From contig NZ_FWEX01000005.1 of the NCBI RefSeq assembly GCF_900170025.1, positions 357,073 through 421,072 of the forward strand: DNA of 64,000 bases, written 5' to 3'. This DNA comes from Nitrospira sp. ND1. Lineage in GTDB: Bacteria; Nitrospirota; Nitrospiria; Nitrospirales; Nitrospiraceae. Both the position numbers and the translations under genes were made by a program. The notes below the pieces were generated by a model. The model searched no databases and was not told the DNA's origin. It saw only the letters and a list, made by a program, of their open reading frames with translations. Shown here piece by piece: positions 1 to 9,000 of the stretch. The stretch's first letter is position 1. Every line of letters begins with the position of its first letter.

Positions 1-729
1 ACCCTTTATGCCCTTCAACACATCATGCCCAGCAAAGATCAGCTGGCCCAAGCGGCCATCCATGTCGAGCAGAACGTGCTTGGCGAAGCCGTCGGTTGCC
101 AGGATCAAGTGCTCGCGGCGCATGGCAGTCTCTGCAAAGCGACGTTTTTTCAGAACGGAGAGATCGGGCATACCCCGATCATCATGCAACCCGACCGGCT
201 TGCCGCCTTTCAGAGCCACTTGCAACTCTACTTCACAGGGTTTTCGCGGATTGCGTCGGAGGTGGCTCGCGAGCAGATCGATCGCACGAGTCAACGCAAA
301 GCCGAACTGTTTGCCATGCTGGAAATGGTCGAAGAGGGCATCACGATCCTCACCGGCGGCGGCGACCTAGCTGCGTTTGGAACCCTGCTGCACGAAGGCT
401 GGATGCTCAAACGCCGCTTGACGTCACGGATCACCACTCCGGCCATCGACGAGATTTACACGGCGGCCAGGGCGGCCGGCGCACTGGGCGGAAAGTTGCT
501 GGGCGCCGGAGGCGGAGGGTTCATGCTCCTGTTTGCCAAGCCGGAGGACCATGAGCGGATTCGCAGCGCTCTGCCAGGATTGTTGCAGGTTCCGTTTAAG
601 TTTGAAGGCCTGGGTACACAGATCGTGTTTTATCAGGAAGATCATCTCATGCTCGACGACGTGTGGGCTCACAACTCGGCTGATACGGCCTCCCAACTGA
701 AGGCCGCGTTACTCGGAAAGGCAGCGTGA
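1..729 (+). CDS. hddA: GHMP kinase, D-glycero-D-manno-heptose 7-phosphate kinase-like (5' end outside window)
   Basis: The reading frame is open from base 1, so the N-terminal part lies outside the window. About 242 residues remain, covering the C-terminal half of a GHMP kinase. The glycine-rich segment GAGGGGFMLLF near the C-terminus is typical of the HddA branch. By family knowledge this kinase phosphorylates D-glycero-D-manno-heptose 7-phosphate at C1 in the cytoplasm, on the way to a GDP-activated heptose. Its stop overlaps the GTG start of the nucleotidyltransferase that follows, which fits the hddA-hddC order. A different sugar substrate is possible, because the ATP-binding half cannot be seen. 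Confidence 0.8.
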   Translation, partial: TLYALQHIMPSKDQLAQAAIHVEQNVLGEAVGCQDQVLAAHGSLCKATFFQNGEIGHTPIIMQPDRLAAFQSHLQLYFTGFSRIASEVAREQIDRTSQRKAELFAMLEMVEEGITILTGGGDLAAFGTLLHEGWMLKRRLTSRITTPAIDEIYTAARAAGALGGKLLGAGGGGFMLLFAKPEDHERIRSALPGLLQVPFKFEGLGTQIVFYQEDHLMLDDVWAHNSADTASQLKAALLGKAA

Positions 730-1493
730 AGATGGGCCGGTTTGCGGATTGCGATGTGGTCATTCTGTGCGGGGGGCTCGGTACACGCCTGCAATCTGTC
801 GTGGCGGATCGCCCGAAATCGATGACGGAGATTCATGGCCGCCCGTTTGTGGCATGTCTCGTCGAACATTTTCTGCGCCATGGCACGCGTCGGTTTATTT
901 TCAGCACCGGATACAAGGGCGACATGATCGAGGACTGGTTTGGCCGCCATCGAGGCGGGTATGAAACCCTGTTCGTCCGCGACCCCGCTCCGCTGGGAAC
1001 GGGCGGAGCGGTCGCGCAAGCGATGAAGCTCGTTCGCAGCAATCCATTTTTGGTGCTGAACGGAGACTCCCTCTGTGAGCTCGATCCGGAGCGACTCCTG
1101 CGGTTCCATACCCGTAAACGCGCCCGCGCGACGATCGCGGTCACCCAAGCCGACTCACGGGAAGATACCGGAGCCGTCACGTTAGGGGAGGACGACCGCG
1201 TCCTGTCCATGGTGGAGAAGCCGCGCACCAGAACGACGGGCTATCACAATGCCGGCATCTATCTGTTCGATCGTACCGTCGAGGCGCTGTTTCCGAACAG
1301 TCGTTCCTGGTCACTGGAGCGCGAGTTACTTCCGCAGCTGGTCACCGAACCGTTCTATGGATTTGTCACAGCCAGCGCGCTGTACGACATCGGCACCCCC
1401 GAACGCCTCGTGCATTTTCGCGAGGTCTGGAAAGACCCGTCAGTTCATTTTCCGGTCACATCTATGCATCAGGAACAAGGATCGCTGTTGTAA
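726..1493 (+). CDS. hddC: Sugar-phosphate nucleotidyltransferase, HddC-like
   Basis: A 255-residue NTP-transferase-fold protein. The N-terminal signature CGGLGTRL and the following RPKSM are the nucleotide-binding loop and catalytic region of the RfbA/HddC/RmlA superfamily, and VLNGDSL carries the metal-binding Asp. The expected reaction is transfer of a nucleoside monophosphate to a sugar 1-phosphate, giving GDP-heptose if it works with the preceding kinase. The GTG start at 726 overlaps the upstream TGA (GTGA), so translation is probably coupled. No left-handed beta-helix domain follows, so it is the short form. The choice of GDP-heptose over another activated sugar is inferred from the neighbour. 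Confidence 0.8.
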   Translation: MKMGRFADCDVVILCGGLGTRLQSVVADRPKSMTEIHGRPFVACLVEHFLRHGTRRFIFSTGYKGDMIEDWFGRHRGGYETLFVRDPAPLGTGGAVAQAMKLVRSNPFLVLNGDSLCELDPERLLRFHTRKRARATIAVTQADSREDTGAVTLGEDDRVLSMVEKPRTRTTGYHNAGIYLFDRTVEALFPNSRSWSLERELLPQLVTEPFYGFVTASALYDIGTPERLVHFREVWKDPSVHFPVTSMHQEQGSLL

Positions 1494-2713
1494 TGGCTCA
1501 TCGGACAGTCCCGGGTTCACAGACAACGCGCCGATTGGCATTTTCATCGCGAGGTGAACGCCTGATCGGGCAGGAGATGTTCCGGGTCATGGATCGGGCT
1601 CAAGCCCTGGAGCGGCAGGGGTATCGCATCTATCATCTGGAACTCGGCAATCCCCGCATGGCTCCGCCGGGTGAAATCGTCGACGGCACCGTGCAGGCGC
1701 TCCGCGAGAAACAGCTGGGATATGCGCCGATGGCCGGTGTGAAGGAATTACGAGCCGCGTTGGCGGCTCGATACACCTCGTTGACGGGCGAGGCGCTGAC
1801 CGACTCCCAGGTCGTGATCAGCCCTGCGAATCTCCTGATTCATCAGTTTCTGGACATCACCTGCAATCCCGGCGATCGCGTGGTGCTGTTCACGCCGGCA
1901 TTTCCCTCCTACTGGGCCGCTGCGACGCATCAGGGACTTCAGGTCAGGCCGGTGCCGCTTTCTGAGCGCGACGGATTTCACCTGACCCGACAGGCCATCG
2001 ATGACGCGCTGGCTGCCGGACCAAGGGCGATTGTCGTCAACAACGCCAACAACCCCACGGGGGCCCTCTACGATTCGACGATTCTGCGCGCGCTTGCGGC
2101 ACGCTGTGAAGAGACGGGCATCTGGCTGTTAAGCGATGAAACGTACGCCGATCTGACCTTCGATGGTTCGTTCGTGACCCTCGCCTCGGCGCGAGCCGGA
2201 TACGTCGTAGCGATGTCGTCCTTTTCAAAGGTGTGCTCGATCCCAGGGTTTCGAACCGGATATGCCTTCGCCCATGAGGCGGTGGCGGCAAAACTCGCGC
2301 TCTCCAATTCCACCCTCTATTCCTGTCTTCCCCTGTTTACTCAACTGGGTTGCTTGGCCGGTATGAAGGTACTCGATACCTATGCGAACGAGGTTCGATC
2401 ACGCGGCTCCCGCCTCATCGGATCCTGCCACGACCGCATCAACCGCTCCGGCATCCTGCATTGCCACAAGCCGGAGTCAGGGTTTTATCTGTTTGTCGAT
2501 ATCGCGCGCACCGGGCTCGACGATATGACCTTTTGCCGGCGACTACTGGACGATCACCATACGGCGGTCACCCCAGGCCGTAGTTTCGGCGAAGCCTACG
2601 CGTCGTTCATTCGCATAGCCGTGTGCGGGCAGGAAGAGGATGTGCACGAAGGCCTGTCGCGTACGATCGCCTTTGCGCAACAACTGGGAGGTTGCCGTGT
2701 CCAAGCCGCTTGA
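1493..2713 (+). CDS. PLP-dependent aminotransferase, class I/II (fold type I)
   Basis: A 406-residue fold-type I aminotransferase. Visible features are NNANNPTG (cofactor and substrate contact), the Asp of SDETYADL, and SFSKVCSIPGFRTGY with the Schiff-base Lys at about residue 246. The closest familiar relatives are amino-acid aminotransferases of the AspC/AlaA type, not the DegT/ArnB sugar aminotransferases common in glycan loci. It may therefore make or use an amino-acid precursor. Its ATG overlaps the upstream TAA (TAATG), so it is part of the same operon. The substrate cannot be told from sequence. Confidence 0.8.
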   Translation: MAHRTVPGSQTTRRLAFSSRGERLIGQEMFRVMDRAQALERQGYRIYHLELGNPRMAPPGEIVDGTVQALREKQLGYAPMAGVKELRAALAARYTSLTGEALTDSQVVISPANLLIHQFLDITCNPGDRVVLFTPAFPSYWAAATHQGLQVRPVPLSERDGFHLTRQAIDDALAAGPRAIVVNNANNPTGALYDSTILRALAARCEETGIWLLSDETYADLTFDGSFVTLASARAGYVVAMSSFSKVCSIPGFRTGYAFAHEAVAAKLALSNSTLYSCLPLFTQLGCLAGMKVLDTYANEVRSRGSRLIGSCHDRINRSGILHCHKPESGFYLFVDIARTGLDDMTFCRRLLDDHHTAVTPGRSFGEAYASFIRIAVCGQEEDVHEGLSRTIAFAQQLGGCRVQAA

Positions 2714-4205
2714 CGTGTTGCTGATCACCCCGCCTAGTCGGGTACAGGTGTATCAGGAGTTGAGCCGGGACTTCGCCGCCATCGAACCGCCGGTCTGGTC
2801 TGGTTTGATCGCGACCTTCCTGCGACAACACAGCTGCTCCGTGGCCATTCTGGATGCCGAGGCAGAGGGGTTGAACCACCAGCAGACGGCGGATCGGATC
2901 GCCGCCATTGCGCCGAGACTCGCGGTCTTCGTGATCTATGGGCAACAACCGTCCGCCTCCACACAATGTATGCCGGCCGGCCGGAAGGTGTGCGAAATCC
3001 TGACTGCGCTGGCCGATATTCCCACGCTCGTGATGGGGACTCACCCGTCGGCCCTGCCGAAGCGCACCCTGCTGGAAGAGCCCTATACCTATGTCTGCCA
3101 GGGAGAAGGTCCTGCCACGATTCTCGGTCTGGTGATTGCCTTACGCGCACCGCAACATTCGCTTCGCGAGGTTCCCGGCTTATGGCACATGGAGAAGGGT
3201 GTGCCGGTCGGCAATGCGCCGGCGCAACTGCTGACGAATCTGGATTGCGAGGTGCCGGGGCAGGCCTGGGATCTCCTCGACATGACCCGCTATCGCGCCC
3301 ACAACTGGCATTGCTTCGGCAATCTTGAGGCGCGGGCTCCGTACGCGTCGTTGCAGACGAGTCTGGGCTGTCCCTTCACCTGTTCGTTCTGTTGTATCAA
3401 TTCACCCTTCGGGACTCCCATGTTACGGACCTGGAGCCCGGACAATGTCATTGCGCAGATCGACCGGCTGGTCCGGGACTATGGCGTCACCAATATCAAA
3501 ATCCCCGATGAAATGTTTGTGCTGAATCGGCGGCATGTGATCGGCATTTGCGATCGCATCATCGAACGAGGATACCGGCTCAATATCTGGGCCTACGCCC
3601 GGGTGGACACGGTCCAGGACGAAGTGTTGGCGAAACTCGCGCGGGCGGGATTTACCTGGCTGGGGCTCGGCATCGAATCCGGAAGCCAGCATGTCCGCGA
3701 CGGCGTCGAAAAGGGCCGCTTCGTCGAACGGGACATTGTGGCGACGGTCGACAAGATCCGCTCGTACGGCATTCATGTAGCGGCCAACTATATCTTCGGC
3801 CTACCGGACGACACGATGGAGAGTATGCGCGCGACCTTGGACTTGGCCCTCACGCTGAATACGGAATGGGCCAACTTTTACTGTGCCATGGCCTACCCCG
3901 GCTCGCCGCTGTATGACCTGGCGAAGCAGAAGCACTGGACGCTGCCGGATGATGAAGGCGGCCCCGGATGGATCGGTTATTCGCAACATGCTTACGAGTG
4001 CTCTCCCTTGCCGACCGACAGCCTCACGGCCACACAGGTGTTGGCGTTCCGGGATCGCGCATTCATGGAGTATTTCACCCATCCGGACTATCTCGGCATG
4101 CTCCGGCAGACATTCGGAGCGCAGGTCGCCACCCATGTAGAGGGCATGTGCCGGCACCAGGTCCGCCGTCGTCATCACGATGTGGTCACCGATGCAGTTG
4201 CGTAG
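2697..4205 (+). CDS. B12-binding domain radical SAM protein
   Basis: A 502-residue protein from a GTG at 2697, preceded by GGGAGG six bases upstream and overlapping the aminotransferase by 17 bases. An upstream in-frame ATG at 2640 has no such ribosome site. Residues 5-140 form a cobalamin-binding-like Rossmann domain (MGTHPSALPKRTL, QGEGPATIL). The radical SAM core follows, with the [4Fe-4S] cysteines in GCPFTCSFCC (about Cys225, Cys229, Cys232). Members of this class methylate unreactive carbons or rearrange small molecules and lipids. In this operon it may modify a sugar or sugar-linked group, but the substrate is unknown. Confidence 0.85.
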   Translation: MSKPLDVLLITPPSRVQVYQELSRDFAAIEPPVWSGLIATFLRQHSCSVAILDAEAEGLNHQQTADRIAAIAPRLAVFVIYGQQPSASTQCMPAGRKVCEILTALADIPTLVMGTHPSALPKRTLLEEPYTYVCQGEGPATILGLVIALRAPQHSLREVPGLWHMEKGVPVGNAPAQLLTNLDCEVPGQAWDLLDMTRYRAHNWHCFGNLEARAPYASLQTSLGCPFTCSFCCINSPFGTPMLRTWSPDNVIAQIDRLVRDYGVTNIKIPDEMFVLNRRHVIGICDRIIERGYRLNIWAYARVDTVQDEVLAKLARAGFTWLGLGIESGSQHVRDGVEKGRFVERDIVATVDKIRSYGIHVAANYIFGLPDDTMESMRATLDLALTLNTEWANFYCAMAYPGSPLYDLAKQKHWTLPDDEGGPGWIGYSQHAYECSPLPTDSLTATQVLAFRDRAFMEYFTHPDYLGMLRQTFGAQVATHVEGMCRHQVRRRHHDVVTDAVA

Positions 4206-4230
4206 CGACAGAGAGGGGAAAGGAGCGGTC

Positions 4231-6069
4231 ATGATCAAGGTTGCAGACTTCATCATTCATACATTGGCGGAGCGCGGAATCGACAAGATGTTCGTGGTCT
4301 ACGGCGCCGCCAACGGTGACCTGATCGATGCGTTTACACGCACCGCCGCCACGGAATACGTCGCCGTCATGCACGAGCAGGCCGGCGGGTTTGCAGCCGA
4401 GGCCTATGCAAAAGTGAAGGGCGTGCCCGGTGTAGCCATCGCCACCAGCGGACCGGGCGGGATGAATCTTCTCACGGCGATGGGCAACTGCTTTTATGAC
4501 TCCGTGCCCTGCGTCTTTATGACCGGCCAGATCAATTCCCGGTTCCTCCGGCCCGATCCTGCCATTCGCCAGATCGGATTCCAGGAGACCGACATCGTCG
4601 CCATGGCGGCTCCGGTCACGAAGTACGCGAAAATGATTCTGAAGCCCGAAGATGTTCGGTATGAGCTGGAGAAAGCGCTGTGGCTTTGCCAGGAAGGACG
4701 GCCGGGACCGGTACTGTTGGATATTCCCCTCGATGTCCAAAAGACGATGATCGATGCCAAGAAGCTCATCGGCTTCGAGCCCCCGGCCGCCGTGAGTTTC
4801 GACCTCACGGTGGTCGATGAGCAGATCTCCCGGTTTATCACCGAGCTCCAACATGCTGAACGACCGGTCATTCTCGTCGGCGGCGGCGTCCGCCTCGCGG
4901 ATGCCCAGGATGACGTGCGCGCCTTGGGACGGCGGTTGAACGTGCCCTGTTTTCCGACCTGGAATGCCTTGGACGTGATCAGCTCGGACTATGAAAACTA
5001 CGGCGGCCGGGTCGGCACGTACGGGGGAGCCGGCCGGAACTTCGGAATTCAAAACAGTGACTTGCTGCTGTCGATCGGCAGCCGTATCTCCGGCCGCATT
5101 ACCGGCGGCAATGTCCAAAGCTTTGCGCGCCAGGCCAAGAAGTTCCTGGTGGAAATCGATCCGGCCATGGTGCAACGGAAGTTTCAGCAGGTTCCTTTCG
5201 ATGTGAACATTCTCTGCGACGCCAAGGTGTTCACTCAGCGCCTGTTGATCGCCCTCGATCGGCGGAGCAAACCATTGCCGAACTATTCGGGCTGGACAGA
5301 ACGGGTGATGGAATGGAAACGCCAGTACGATCCCGTCCGGCCTGAATTTTTCGCCCAGCGTGAGCGGGTGCACCCCTATGCATTCATGCGTCGCCTTTCC
5401 GAAAAGATGGGTGCCACGGATATTCTCGTCGGGGATTGCGGCGGCAATATCGTCGTCAGCAACCATGCCTTTGAAACTAAATACGGGCAGCGGAATCTCA
5501 CGAACAACGGCAACTCTCCCATGGGATTCTCGTTTGCCGGAGCGATGGGTGCCTGGTTTGCCGCGCCAAGCCGTCAAGTGGTCTGCACCATCGGGGACGG
5601 GGGCTTCAACATGAATCCTCAGGAACTGCAGACCTTCATCAATTACGGCGTCAAAGTTAAAACCTTCATTCTCAATAATCACATTTACGGAATCACCAAG
5701 GCCTACCAGGAGACCAATTTTCAGGGCCGCGCGGAGGCCTGCGGGCCGAAGGGCTACAACCCTCCCGATTTTCTGAAGATCGTGCAGGCCTACGGAATCA
5801 AGACGGTGGCCATCCACAACCATGCCGAGATGGATGCGAAGATTGAAGAGGTACTGCAATTCGACGGGCCGGTGGTCTGCGATGTGGACATGCATGAATT
5901 CCACACCTACGAGCCCAGGATCTTCGGATGGAAGACGCCCATCGAGGATATGTATCCCTATCTGCCGCGTGAAGAATTCCGAGCCAACATGGTTATCGAA
6001 CCGGCTGAGGGCTGGATGAACCCGGAATACCCGGACGTCGTTCGCCGGAACGATCGGTCACAGCCGTAA
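4231..6069 (+). CDS. Thiamine diphosphate-dependent enzyme, acetolactate synthase-like
   Basis: A 612-residue three-domain ThDP enzyme. The ATG at 4231 is chosen because AAAGGAG lies just upstream. The N-terminal pyrimidine domain has the conserved Glu in MHEQAGGFAAEAYA. The central domain is the transhydrogenase-like fold, and the C-terminal domain has the ThDP/Mg motif GDGGFN followed by ILNNHIYG. It resembles IlvB but lacks an adjacent regulatory subunit gene and lies in a glycan operon. Known ThDP enzymes in such loci (YerE of yersiniose synthesis) add a two-carbon unit to a keto-sugar to give a branched sugar. That role is inferred here; plain acetolactate synthesis cannot be excluded. 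Confidence 0.75.
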   Translation: MIKVADFIIHTLAERGIDKMFVVYGAANGDLIDAFTRTAATEYVAVMHEQAGGFAAEAYAKVKGVPGVAIATSGPGGMNLLTAMGNCFYDSVPCVFMTGQINSRFLRPDPAIRQIGFQETDIVAMAAPVTKYAKMILKPEDVRYELEKALWLCQEGRPGPVLLDIPLDVQKTMIDAKKLIGFEPPAAVSFDLTVVDEQISRFITELQHAERPVILVGGGVRLADAQDDVRALGRRLNVPCFPTWNALDVISSDYENYGGRVGTYGGAGRNFGIQNSDLLLSIGSRISGRITGGNVQSFARQAKKFLVEIDPAMVQRKFQQVPFDVNILCDAKVFTQRLLIALDRRSKPLPNYSGWTERVMEWKRQYDPVRPEFFAQRERVHPYAFMRRLSEKMGATDILVGDCGGNIVVSNHAFETKYGQRNLTNNGNSPMGFSFAGAMGAWFAAPSRQVVCTIGDGGFNMNPQELQTFINYGVKVKTFILNNHIYGITKAYQETNFQGRAEACGPKGYNPPDFLKIVQAYGIKTVAIHNHAEMDAKIEEVLQFDGPVVCDVDMHEFHTYEPRIFGWKTPIEDMYPYLPREEFRANMVIEPAEGWMNPEYPDVVRRNDRSQP

Positions 6070-6079
6070 GGGGACTGAT

Positions 6080-9000
6080 ATGTCGCAAGGTGCACGTGAG
6101 ACAAACCGAGTGACTCCGCTGGACGTTGAGTACTACCAATTCTGCCGCGAACAGCTGCGTCCCTATTTCGGTCGGGTGATGTGGGCATCGCAAGGACTCC
6201 CGCTTCGCCACGTAGTGATGCAGGAACTGGTGCGGCTGGAGGCCTCCCGGCAAGGTGCAGGTCCGTTTCATATTCTTGAGGTGGGATCATGGGCCGGGGG
6301 ATCGGCTATTACGTGGGCCGAGGCGTTGACCCGGCATCATCGAGCCGACGGCCGTGTCGTCTGTGTGGATCCCTGGAAGCCGTATTTCGATGTGAAGAAG
6401 CGGCCGGACGCGGCCGTGTACCGTGAGATGTCCGACGCCTTGGCCAACGATACGATCTACGAGTTGTTTCTGCATAACATCACCACTGCCGGCCATGCGG
6501 GGCTGGTCCTTCCGCTTAGAGGGGCCGCCACAGCCATGTTGCCGGCCCTTCCGCGGAACTATTTCGATCTCGTCTTTGTCGACGGCGACCACTCCTATGC
6601 GGCAGTGCTGGCGGATATTCAGGCGGCCGGGGGCCTGATCAAGGATGGGGGCGTCTTGTGCGGTGACGATCTGGAACGTCAATCATTCGAAATCGACCAG
6701 GCCTATGCCCGCACTCAGATCGAGTCGGACTACATTCGCGATCCGCGATCGGGGCACGAATATCATCCCGGCGTCACGTTGGCCGTGGGGGAACTCTTCG
6801 GTGAAGTGTCCCAAGTGGCAGGGTGCTGGGCGGTGAGAAAACGCGGCACTGGTTGGGAACGCTTCGACATGTCACCGGCGCGCTGTTCTGAGGATCGTAT
6901 TCCCGCTCATCTCATTCGCCGGGACCCCACGGTGGATCAGGAGTTTCAACGCTGGCGGGAACAACGAAGCCGACCGGCGAGTGTGGCTGTGCCCAGGGGA
7001 GCGGAACGCGGCGAACAGGTCCGGACTGCTTCGGCAGTTTCCAGAGCTTCTGTCGCCGCTCCTCGGCAACGAGCCCTGTTGATTCAATTGGATTTCCAAA
7101 CCTGGGCCACCGCACGCCCTTGGACCTATAGCGCAGCTTTCGGTGTGCAGGAAGGTTTGCGGGCGAACGGCGTCGAGTGTGTCACCGTGCCGGCAATCGC
7201 CGAGAACGCCTGCTCCACGCCTGCGTCATGGGTCTACCATGCCAGGAAGGCCCTGGCCGGTCAGCACTTCGATCAGGTATGGCTCTGGCTCATCCATACG
7301 CCTCTCGACCAGGCTACGCTGGAATGGGTCGCTCAATTGGCGCCGGTGCGAGTCGGGGTCCTCATGGAGTCGCTTCGCTACGATGCGGACGACTATTCCT
7401 GGGCGCCACAGTTGAAAGGTCGTGCCGCACACTTGGAAGCGCAACTTCCCTATTTGACCCATGTGCTGGCGCCGGACGAGCAGGATGCCGCCGAGCTCCG
7501 GACGCGTGGATTCGCCAACGTGCTCTGGTGGCCGCCGATGGTTCCGGAACGGTTCATCGTTACTCCCGCCGGCGCTCCGACCCAGCCACAGGCTGTCTTC
7601 CATGGAACGCCGTATGGGCGGCGGCAGCATTGGGTGAGTGAGCCATCACTGAGCAGGCGTCTGCAATACGCGAAAGGGGCTCAGCCTCCTACGAACAATC
7701 AGCAGTTGTTCGATCAGTTGCAGCAAGTCGCGGCCCAATACCTGGCAGAAGGCCATGCAGTCACCGACGAGGCTATCCGGGAATATGCTCAATCCTTGCA
7801 ACAGATCCGCCTCGCCGAATTCAACGAGTGGATGGGGCACCTGGCTCAATGGCCGGCTATCGTGAACCTGCCGAGCCTCGCCAAATTTTATGGCGGACGG
7901 GTCATCGAAGCCATGGCGGCCGGTCGACCGGTGATCTCCTGGGACATTCCCGGGCATCCGAAGAACAGGGGACTCTTCGAACCGGAGAAAGACATCCTGC
8001 TGTTCCCCCAGGATGCGCCTGAAGCCCTTGCCGGGCAGATCGACCGGATTCTGCATGATCGCGCATTGGCCGAGTCCCTGGCTCAGCGGGCGCAGGGCAA
8101 GATCAAACGGTATCACACAGCCGAACGACGCCTTCAGGGAACCTTGGAGTGGATTCGCACCGGACAGACTCCGGACTATGGCTTGTCGGAACAGGCAAAC
8201 TCCCCATCCGCAGCCCAGACCACGGTTCCGGCGCCTGCAGCTCAATCCTCGCCGTCCGCCACAGGGTTGCCGACGGCAGACCCGATTTCCCACCCATCAG
8301 CCAAGGTGTCTATGGATCAGAATGCCTTTTATGTAGACCTATTCGTGAACAAACCGGCTTGGTCGACACCCGAACCGAACGCCGATGAAGCGGCGCGCTG
8401 GTCGAAGATTGCGTCGTTCCTTGAACATGTCGTGCGACAGACGCGGCGCGAGACTCCCGGTCGCACGCTACGCATTCTCGATGTGGGTTGTGGTCGAGGA
8501 TGGCTGACGAATCTGGCGACAGTCTATGGGACCTGTGAAGGCATCGAGCCGGTGGCCGGCGTGGTCGAGCATGCGCGTCGGATGTTTCCCCACATTCGGT
8601 TCGAGGCGGGCACACCCGAGACGGTGTTGGCCAGGCCGGACTTCATGCCGTTCGATATCGTGCTCTGTTCAGAAGTCATTGAACATGTCCCCCATCCAGA
8701 GAAGCCGGGGTTCGTCAGCCAACTGGCGCAGCTCCTCACCAGTGAAGGCTATCTCATTCTGACGACTCCGCGCGGGGATGTGTGGGAAGAATGGCGACGC
8801 ATCGCTCCGCCCAATCAGCCCGTTGAGGATTGGGTGACGGAGCAGCAGCTGGGCCAACTATTGGCCGACGGTGGCTTTCATCATTTGGGACTGGAACGCA
8901 TTCCGATCGAAGTGCCTTCCCTCCGGTATTTCCCGGCGGCCACCGCCCATGACTATCGAACCAAGACACTCATGCCCATTTATCAGGTCTGGGCCTGCCG

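Noticed and set aside
4186-5904. A 572-codon minus-strand ORF
   Set aside because: It is fully antisense to the ThDP enzyme gene, which has clear family motifs. Long antisense frames are common in GC-rich genes, and the translation shows no recognisable domain.
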